Below, one piece after another: positions 14,988 through 20,119 of a DNA stretch of 20,119 nucleotides (its first letter is position 1; the number at the start of each line of letters is the position of its first letter). Source of the DNA: UBA3076 sp964646435 (GTDB lineage: Bacteria; Desulfobacterota; Dissulfuribacteria; Dissulfuribacterales; UBA3076); contig CAZYEJ010000041.1 of NCBI GenBank assembly GCA_964646435.1, positions 1 to 20,119 of the forward strand. Reading direction: 5' to 3'. The translations under genes were made by a program, and so were the position numbers. Below the pieces are notes generated by a model, which worked only from the letters and a program-made list of their open reading frames with translations, was not told the DNA's origin and searched no databases.

Positions 14988-15755
14988 ATGACTTGGAAAA
15001 AAATGCTCACTGTAAACGCCCGGTTGCTTTTTGTGGCCCTGAAAAAACTGCGGGATGCCTTTACCGACCTGTTGCCCATCATCCTGGTTATTGCCTTTTT
15101 TCAGCTTGTTGTTCTCAGGCAGCCGTTGCCGCAGTTGGGTGAGGTGGTCCTGGGCGCCCTTCTGGTTGTGACAGGGTTAAGCCTGTTTATTCAGGGGCTT
15201 GAAATGAGCCTGTTTCCCATCGGCGAAGCAATGGCGCATGCCCTGGCTCGCAAAGGCAGCGTCTTCTGGCTGTTGTCTTTTGCCTTTGCCCTCGGTTTTT
15301 CAACCACTGTGGCGGAACCCGCTCTTATTGCCGTGGCCGGAGAAGCAGCCAAAATAGCCAGTCAGGCCAACCTGATTGATCCCAGCGAAGAATCACTTCG
15401 GGGATATGCCCTGGGCCTGCGGCTGACCGTGGCCTTCTCTGTGGGATTGGCCATCCTGGTCGGAGTATTGCGCATTATTTTAGGCTGGCCTGTCCATTAC
15501 CTGATTATAAGCGGCTACGTTATTGTGATGCTGATGACCATGATCGCGCCGGAAGAGATTATCGGCCTGGCCTATGACGCCGGCGGTGTCACCACATCCA
15601 CTGTAACCGTGCCTCTGGTCGCGGCCCTGGGAGTCGGGCTGGCCTCAAGCATTAAGGGCCGCAGTCCGTTGTTGGATGGCTTCGGGCTTATCGCCTTTGC
15701 CTCCCTGCTGCCCATTATATTTGTCATGGGCTACGGGCTGATAGTTTTCGGTTGA
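14988..15755 (+). CDS. DUF1538 membrane protein, copy 1
   Basis: Function unknown; family DUF1538 by recognition of its motifs. A 255-residue inner-membrane protein with about seven hydrophobic segments (roughly 28-44, 53-76, 92-117, 142-166, 171-187, 200-221, 232-254). Conserved blocks are VLRQP (42-46), AEPALIAVA (109-117), YDAGGVTTSTVTVPLVAALG (196-215) and LDGFGLIAFASL (229-240). The polar Gly/Thr-rich stretch in a membrane segment and the AEPALI motif at the end of another look like substrate- or ion-handling elements of a transporter, by inference. Followed 18 bp later by a clear paralogue, then a P-II-like and a CBS gene. Base composition is GC-richer than much of the window. Confidence 0.85.
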   Translation: MTWKKMLTVNARLLFVALKKLRDAFTDLLPIILVIAFFQLVVLRQPLPQLGEVVLGALLVVTGLSLFIQGLEMSLFPIGEAMAHALARKGSVFWLLSFAFALGFSTTVAEPALIAVAGEAAKIASQANLIDPSEESLRGYALGLRLTVAFSVGLAILVGVLRIILGWPVHYLIISGYVIVMLMTMIAPEEIIGLAYDAGGVTTSTVTVPLVAALGVGLASSIKGRSPLLDGFGLIAFASLLPIIFVMGYGLIVFG

Positions 15756-15773
15756 CAAACAGGAGCGCTACAA

Positions 15774-16571
15774 ATGGCTTTTTTTATTGATTTTGCTAAA
15801 ATACTACTTGCCACCTGCCGGGATGTGCTGCCGATCATTGTCCTGATAACCTGCTTCCAATTGCTGGTATTGCGTCAGCCTATTCCGCACCTGCGCCGTC
15901 TCATTGTTGGCGGAGTATATGTGGTTATAGGGCTGGCCCTGTTTCTTGCCGGCCTTGAAAAGGCATTGTTTCCCCTTGGTAAAATAATGGCCGCCCAGTT
16001 GTCGGACCCAACTTTCATTTACGGCTCGGAGGCGGCTGTTGTCCAGGCGGACTGGAAAGCCTACGGCTGGATTTATCTTTTTGCCGCCATGGTCGGCTTT
16101 GCCACCACCATTGCCGAACCAGCGCTCATCGCGGTCGCTTATAAGGCCAATAAGGTGTCCGCCGGCACCATCAGCCAGTGGGGATTGCGCATAACAGTGG
16201 CACTTGGCGTTGCCGTCGGCATCAGCCTGGGCGCCTACCGAATTGTCAGCGGCACACCACTCTATATGTACATACTGGCAGGATACCTGGTCGTTGTAGC
16301 GCAGACCATATTCGCGCCTAGAAATATCATCCCCCTGGCTTACGACTCCGGCGGGGTTACTACATCGACAGTGACCGTGCCCCTGGTGGCTGCGCTCGGC
16401 CTGGGATTGTCCTCCACGGTTCCCGGCCGCAACCCGGCCCTGGATGGCTTCGGCCTTATCGCTTTTGCGAGTTTGTTTCCGATTATTACCGTACTGGGTT
16501 ATGCTCAATATATGCACTGGTCCGTAAACCGCAGCAAAAAATCTCCTAAGGAGGGTAACCATGCGATTTAA
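15774..16571 (+). CDS. DUF1538 membrane protein, copy 2
   Basis: Tandem paralogue of the preceding gene, 265 residues. Shared blocks: FQLLVLRQPIPHL (28-40), AEPALIAVA (114-122), YDSGGVTTSTVTVPLVAALG (190-209) and LDGFGLIAFASLFPII (223-238). It differs by a longer loop with WKAYGW (94-99) between the second and third hydrophobic segments and by a hydrophilic C-terminal tail (250-265) reaching into the cytoplasm if the topology is as expected. In some genomes the two halves are joined in one protein, which would fit a pseudo-dimeric membrane channel or transporter; here they are separate. AGGAG precedes the ATG. Its end overlaps the P-II-like gene by 11 bp, which implies translational coupling and possibly physical interaction. 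Confidence 0.85.
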   Translation: MAFFIDFAKILLATCRDVLPIIVLITCFQLLVLRQPIPHLRRLIVGGVYVVIGLALFLAGLEKALFPLGKIMAAQLSDPTFIYGSEAAVVQADWKAYGWIYLFAAMVGFATTIAEPALIAVAYKANKVSAGTISQWGLRITVALGVAVGISLGAYRIVSGTPLYMYILAGYLVVVAQTIFAPRNIIPLAYDSGGVTTSTVTVPLVAALGLGLSSTVPGRNPALDGFGLIAFASLFPIITVLGYAQYMHWSVNRSKKSPKEGNHAI

Positions 16572-16908
16572 GATCATTTTAGCACCAGTTAAAACTGAAA
16601 AAACCGATCAAGTTGTTGACGCGGCCAAGCAGGCCGGCGCCACAGGTGCGACAATTATTCTGGCGCGGGGCACCGGCATGCATGAGGCGAAGACATTTTT
16701 CGGTCTCACCCTGGAGGACCAGACCGACATCATCATGTTTTTGGTTGAAGAGCATATTGTTCAGGATATTTTAGATGCCATAAACGCCGTCGGAGAGTTC
16801 AGTAAACCGGGGACCGGTATTGCCTTTGTTTTGCCGGTTGAGCAAGTGATCGGCCTGGAGAGCCAAATGGAGCGATTTAAGGAAGAGGTGCGTGACCAGT
16901 ATTTTTAA
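16561..16908 (+). CDS. P-II-like regulatory protein
   Basis: A 115-residue protein with the beta-alpha-beta P-II fold pattern: KIILAPVKTEKTDQVVDAA (4-22), then ATGATIILARGTGM (27-40), and IIMFLVEEHIVQDILDAI (57-74). P-II proteins are cytoplasmic trimers that bind ATP/ADP and 2-oxoglutarate and gate transporters or enzymes through their T-loop. Here the T-loop region (about 36-55) is short, has no uridylylatable tyrosine, and the B-loop segment is KPGTGIAF (82-89) rather than the usual TGxxGDGKIF. Thus it is a divergent member, likely not a GlnB/GlnK nitrogen sensor. AAGGAGG stands 7 bp before the ATG, inside the end of the DUF1538 copy-2 gene. Ligand unknown. Confidence 0.85.
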   Translation: MRFKIILAPVKTEKTDQVVDAAKQAGATGATIILARGTGMHEAKTFFGLTLEDQTDIIMFLVEEHIVQDILDAINAVGEFSKPGTGIAFVLPVEQVIGLESQMERFKEEVRDQYF

Positions 16909-16956
16909 AAGAGATGGGGCGAACCAATACCGGCCTGATACGTTATCTTACTTAAA

Positions 16957-17110
16957 TTGAGCGATTAGCCTTTAGCGGTTAGCTATTAGTTTAATGCTTA
17001 CAGGATGTTTTGCTATTACAAATTTTCACCCGTTGGGTGTTATTTCTAATTAATGTAATGCCTTGATTTTTTCAAAGCTAAACGCTAATGGCTAACAGCT
17101 AATCGCTCAA
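16957..17110. repeat. ~154-bp intergenic element with long inverted ends
   Basis: TTGAGCGATTAGC at 16957-16969 recurs in inverted form as GCTAATCGCTCAA at 17098-17110, and the similarity extends over about 36 bases on each side (AGC/TTAG-rich words) with several mismatches. The interior has a small hairpin (CACCC-GTT-GGGTG, about 17027-17039). It has no coding capacity and sits between the P-II-like and CBS genes; it may be a second, unrelated miniature element. Confidence 0.6.
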
Positions 17111-17137
17111 CTTAGGTCTTAAAAAGGGAGAAAGATT

Positions 17138-17542
17138 ATGGTCTCGGCAAGAACTCCGATTGTGCGGGCAAGAGACATTATGCATAAGGGGGTGGTGTAC
17201 ATCGACGGCATGGCCACCGCCAAAGAAGCAGCTGCAACAATGCGGGACGCGCACGTCTCCGCTTTGGTGGTGAAAAAACGGCATCCTGATGATGCCTGGG
17301 GCATCATAGCCGTCCAGGATTTGATCCGGGGGGTGTTAATCCCCGGACGGTTGCCCAAAGAAGTAAATGTCTACGAAATCATGACAAAACCGGTCATTAC
17401 TGCGCCGGCTGACATGGATATCCGATATGTGGCCCGCCTTCTTTACCATGCCGGCATACGGAGAGCTCCGGTTGAAGATCAAGGGGAACTTGTCGGCATG
17501 GTTTCTATGTCATCTCTGATTCTGGATAACGATTTGTTTTAG
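17138..17542 (+). CDS. two-CBS-domain protein
   Basis: A 134-residue cytoplasmic protein consisting almost only of a CBS pair (Bateman module): first repeat about 8-66 (IMHKGVVYIDGMATAKEAAATM ... GIIAVQDLI), second about 77-132 (IMTKPVITAPADMDIRYVARLL ... LVGMVSMSSLIL). CBS pairs usually bind adenine nucleotides such as AMP or ATP and gate transporters or enzymes. The ATG has GGGAG about 9 bp upstream. It follows the P-II-like gene after a 229-bp gap that contains a repeat element, so co-transcription is likely but not certain. Together the cluster offers two adenylate-type sensors beside a pair of membrane proteins. Confidence 0.9.
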   Translation: MVSARTPIVRARDIMHKGVVYIDGMATAKEAAATMRDAHVSALVVKKRHPDDAWGIIAVQDLIRGVLIPGRLPKEVNVYEIMTKPVITAPADMDIRYVARLLYHAGIRRAPVEDQGELVGMVSMSSLILDNDLF

Positions 17543-17623
17543 TAATTTTATGGGCATCCTTCATTCGTTGGTTTACACTTACTCCCAAAAATGGTGCATT
17601 ATCGAATCGAATGCTGGATGCCG

Positions 17624-17651
17624 AAATTGGAAATTGGAAACTGGAAACTGG
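17624..17651. repeat. four tandem AAAYTGG units
   Basis: Four consecutive 7-mers AAATTGG, AAATTGG, AAACTGG, AAACTGG span 17624-17651, ending 7 bp before the miniature element. Related AATTTCC words appear at 13325-13348 on the opposite strand. Confidence 0.7.
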
Positions 17652-17658
17652 ATAAAAC

Positions 17659-17808
17659 GTAACTTCTCAATAAGTCCGCGCAAATCATATTTTGCGACTC
17701 ATCCAATGGATTCCGGCTTTCGCCGGAATGACGGGCGTTCACACCCAATCGTCATTCCCGCGAAGGCGGGAATCCAGTGACTGTTACCCGGACTTATTGA
17801 GAAGTTAC
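17659..17808. mobile_element. complete 150-bp miniature inverted-repeat element
   Basis: Termini GTAACTTCTCAATAAGTCCG (17659-17678) and its perfect reverse complement (17789-17808) form a 20-bp inverted repeat. The inside holds a strong hairpin with arms GGATTCCGGCTTTCGCCGGA (17708-17727) and a near complement (17753-17775). No coding capacity, so mobilisation would need a transposase in trans, as for MITEs. A diverged copy lies at 3238-3385 and a lone end at 1465-1512. The hairpin core itself is a widespread type of intergenic repeat in environmental bacteria. Confidence 0.85.
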
Positions 17809-17875
17809 AATTTGCTGCATTTTTCTACATAAAATGGGCCATATAATACATGTTATAAATTGATAAGTTAAAAAA

Positions 17876-19099
17876 ATGAGCCGATTTTTAGAAAAACCTG
17901 AGGAAGAATATGCTAAGGCATATACTGATATATCCATTGGGAAAAAACCAATTAAAAAATTCCCAACAAAATGCTTTTTATGGCTGCCTAAAAATACTCA
18001 AGAAGCCCCACATCTTTATTTGTATTTTGAGAATTATGAAGAGTTTGAATTTTTTACCAAATTAATAAAAAAGGGAACGGTTGAAGAATTAAATTTTTGT
18101 ATAAAAATAAACGAGTTGGGAGGAAAACTTTATAAACAAGTTGTTTTTAGACATGCAATATCATCAGATGCTCATGGAAGAATAATCGAAGAAAATTGGT
18201 TTGAAGGATTCGCCAAATACCATTTTCCTAAGTTTGCATTAGAATTATTTAATTATGAATCCGAAGATACTGATAGTAGTTTTCGATTTTATTTGACTGA
18301 AAGCGAACTGTTAACTTCAATTGTTGGGACTACTCATAAATATACTGGCGAAATTGAGAGAATATTATCATCAAATATAGCTATCACAGAAGAGATTGAG
18401 AGTTATGGAATTGAAATAATTGAAACAGAAAAATTTATTGGTGAGAATAGTGCTAATACGATTATAGTTAAACCAAAGAAAAAAATCGGATCATTATTTC
18501 ATTTTTATAGAACGATGTTTCCATTTATTGAATTAGTGTTAGCTTTGTCATCATTTGCTGAGAGGCGTCGTCTTAATTGGTCTAAATGTGAAGGCCAAAT
18601 TAACGATCAATTTGTCATAAATTACAATACAAGAACAACTTTTTATAAGGATACAAGAACAACTCGATTAATCAGTATTTTACAGTTCCAAGATTATTTA
18701 AAACAAACCCTATCATGCATTGTTAAACATGAAATGAAATATATAACAAAATTATTAAAGCATTATTTATCCAGCTTTGATTATTCTATGGAAGCAAAAA
18801 TTATATCGTGGAACACATTATTTGAGAAAATACTAAAAAAAAGGCTTCAACAAAAACAGGATAAAATTAAAGCTAAATTTATACGAGATAGAGGGATAAA
18901 TGTTGATGATATTCATTCAATAAAAGAATTAATTGATATTAGAAATGCAATCGTACATGGAGATAATATTCAATTTAATACCTTGATAGGTTTATTTGAT
19001 AGTTGGAATATCCTAACAGAGAGAATTTTACTTAATGAGTTAGGTTGGCATGGTCCATCAGACGTCAGCAGAAATAATATGAAACCCTTTGGATTATAA
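17876..19099 (+). CDS. HEPN-domain protein, ApeA-like, probable phage defence
   Basis: A 407-residue soluble protein with strongly AT-rich codon use, unlike the housekeeping genes. The C-terminal region carries RNAIVHGD, giving the HEPN ribonuclease motif R-x4-H at R356 and H361, within a helical stretch (about 270-395). The N-terminal part (about 30-250) is a mixed alpha/beta region without a recognised motif; its position and the ~400-residue length resemble ApeA-type proteins, in which an N-terminal sensing domain is joined to a HEPN domain. Such proteins are known antiphage factors that degrade RNA on infection; function here is an inference. It is followed 124 bp later by a restriction-modification gene. 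A two-part hairpin relic lies at 19135-19170. Confidence 0.65.
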   Translation: MSRFLEKPEEEYAKAYTDISIGKKPIKKFPTKCFLWLPKNTQEAPHLYLYFENYEEFEFFTKLIKKGTVEELNFCIKINELGGKLYKQVVFRHAISSDAHGRIIEENWFEGFAKYHFPKFALELFNYESEDTDSSFRFYLTESELLTSIVGTTHKYTGEIERILSSNIAITEEIESYGIEIIETEKFIGENSANTIIVKPKKKIGSLFHFYRTMFPFIELVLALSSFAERRRLNWSKCEGQINDQFVINYNTRTTFYKDTRTTRLISILQFQDYLKQTLSCIVKHEMKYITKLLKHYLSSFDYSMEAKIISWNTLFEKILKKRLQQKQDKIKAKFIRDRGINVDDIHSIKELIDIRNAIVHGDNIQFNTLIGLFDSWNILTERILLNELGWHGPSDVSRNNMKPFGL

Positions 19100-19223
19100 T
19101 TGCACTATTAGATATCGAATATTTATAACCATCTCTTCCAGCGGAGCGCAAAAAGCCGCGTCCGTTGAAGAGTATGTTGTCGTTTGATATTTGCTTTCAA
19201 TATTTAAATTCAAGGTCATCTGA

Positions 19224-20119
19224 ATGCTTAAATCATATCTGAAAAAGATTTTTGAGACCGCAAATCAAGGTGATGCCAGAGAGGAAAGTTATTATTCGAC
19301 CCTTGAGGCATTCTTGAAAGAAGTAGCCCAATCCTTCGGTAAACGAAAAATTCACATTACAACACTCCCCAAAGCCACTGAGGCTGGCAATCCTGATTTC
19401 CGGATCTGGGATGGAAAGCAGCATATTGTAGGATATATAGAGGCCAAAGCCCCAACAATCGAAAATTTAGATTTGATAGAACATTCAGAACAGCTAAAGA
19501 GGTACAGAAACACATTCCCCAACCTGATATTAACCAATTTTTTCGAGTTCCGGCTTTATCGAAACGGCATTCTTGTCAACAAAGTCTTAATCGCCAGACC
19601 TTTTATCGTACATAAGATCAAAACGGTTCCGCCTGTTGAAAAAGAACCTGATTTTATAAAGCTTATTGAAGAGTTTTATTCTTTTTCTCTGCCTAAAGTT
19701 TACAATGCAAAAGATCTGGCAATAGAGCTGGCCAAACGCACGTCCTTTTTAAAGGATGAGGTAATCGCCGAAGAACTGGCAGAGGAAGAAAAAACCGGCA
19801 AAGGCTTTATCCTTGGCTTTTATGAAGCATTCAGGCAGTTTTTAATCAGCGGGCTTTCAAAAGAGGACTTTGCTGATCTCTATTCCCAAACAATCACTTA
19901 TGGTCTGTTTGCCGCCCGCATGCGGACAAAAAACGGTTTCAACAGAAAACTCGCTTATGACAATATTCCCCGCACTATTGGAATATTAAGAGATATTTTC
20001 CGGTTTGTATCACTCGAAGACGTTCCGGCCCAAATGGAATGGATTATTGATGATATAGCGGAAGTATTGTCAGTGGCGGAAGTAAACAAACTCCTTCAGG
20101 ATTATTTCAGAGAAGGCAA
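19224..20119 (+). CDS. N-terminal part of a restriction-modification enzyme (type IIG/ISP-like), cut by window end
   Basis: Open frame of at least 298 codons running off the right edge. The N-terminus is a PD-(D/E)xK nuclease domain: NPD58 and YIEAK with E73 and K75, preceded by TLPKATEAGNPDFRIWDG. This layout, with the charged E-A-K strand and the following helical SEQLKRYRN, is typical of single-chain type II/ISP restriction enzymes in which a gamma-class N6-adenine methyltransferase follows. The methyltransferase motifs (NPPY etc.) would lie beyond the window. A helical linker with LEDVPAQMEWIIDDIAEVL is seen at the end. ATG with CAAGG 9 bp upstream. Family assignment is good, specificity unknown. 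Confidence 0.8.
   Translation, partial: MLKSYLKKIFETANQGDAREESYYSTLEAFLKEVAQSFGKRKIHITTLPKATEAGNPDFRIWDGKQHIVGYIEAKAPTIENLDLIEHSEQLKRYRNTFPNLILTNFFEFRLYRNGILVNKVLIARPFIVHKIKTVPPVEKEPDFIKLIEEFYSFSLPKVYNAKDLAIELAKRTSFLKDEVIAEELAEEEKTGKGFILGFYEAFRQFLISGLSKEDFADLYSQTITYGLFAARMRTKNGFNRKLAYDNIPRTIGILRDIFRFVSLEDVPAQMEWIIDDIAEVLSVAEVNKLLQDYFREG

Larger units (their letters stand above)
17543..17875. other. 333-bp repeat-rich boundary before the HEPN gene
   Basis: No gene; a 76-codon open frame here runs through the miniature element and is not considered real. It holds a 7-bp tandem repeat (17624-17651), the full-length miniature element (17659-17808) and an AT-rich leader of the following gene (17809-17875). 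The change to AT-rich sequence at about 17810 marks the left edge of a likely acquired block. Confidence 0.5.

Noticed and set aside
15804..16577. 257-codon minus-strand open frame opposite DUF1538 copy 2
   Set aside because: Product is rich in Gly, Gln and Asn without hydrophobic core; it is an antisense shadow of a clear membrane protein gene.
17550..17780. 76-codon plus-strand open frame
   Set aside because: It reads through the tandem repeat and the miniature element (ends in VIPAKAGIQ, the usual translation of this repeat), so it is not a gene.

Overview
The window looks like a chromosomal segment from a Gram-negative anaerobe-type bacterium, most plausibly a member of the Desulfobacterota (former Deltaproteobacteria) or a neighbouring phylum. 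The basis is inference: lipid A/Kdo genes (waaA, lpxK) show an outer membrane, two NtrC-type sigma-54 activators and a prepilin peptidase sit close together, a fused CbiE-CbiT enzyme lies next to cbiD (anaerobic-type corrin ring synthesis), and short intergenic hairpin repeats are abundant. No rRNA, tRNA, CRISPR array or transposase gene was found.

Layout. (1) 127-1212, minus strand: 5-formyltetrahydrofolate cyclo-ligase and a small exported OB-fold-like protein. (2) 1213-1877: a 665-bp gene-poor stretch with a repeat-element end, three spaced copies of a 12-bp motif and a hairpin terminator candidate. (3) 1878-3230, minus: sigma-54 response regulator, separated by a ~150-bp miniature repeat element from a divergent run of a diacylglycerol-kinase-like lipid kinase, a PilZ protein, a prepilin peptidase and a second sigma-54 response regulator (3434-7293). 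(4) 7332-8054, minus: RluB-type pseudouridine synthase, then a repeat-bounded remnant of a four-helix-bundle gene. (5) 8437-13293, plus: cbiD, cbiET, waaA and lpxK; cbiD-cbiET and cbiET-waaA overlap, mixing corrin and lipid A-Kdo functions. (6) 13371-14000: MarC-family membrane protein, followed by a scar where a frameshifted gene fragment abuts an antisense 5' fragment of a beta-ketoacyl synthase gene. (7) 14988-17542: two tandem DUF1538 membrane proteins, a P-II-like protein and a two-CBS-domain protein. (8) 17543-20119: a second full copy of the miniature element, then an AT-rich HEPN protein and the start of a restriction-modification protein with a PD-(D/E)xK nuclease motif, which looks like the edge of a defence island.

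How genes may work together. PilZ, prepilin peptidase and the second regulator suggest control of type IV pili or type II secretion, perhaps with c-di-GMP input. The most interesting block is DUF1538-DUF1538-P-II-CBS: two paralogous multi-pass membrane proteins, translationally coupled to a trimeric effector-sensing protein and followed by an adenine-nucleotide sensor-type protein. This is consistent with a ligand-gated transporter of unknown substrate. The HEPN/restriction edge is the second candidate for a less-described function.
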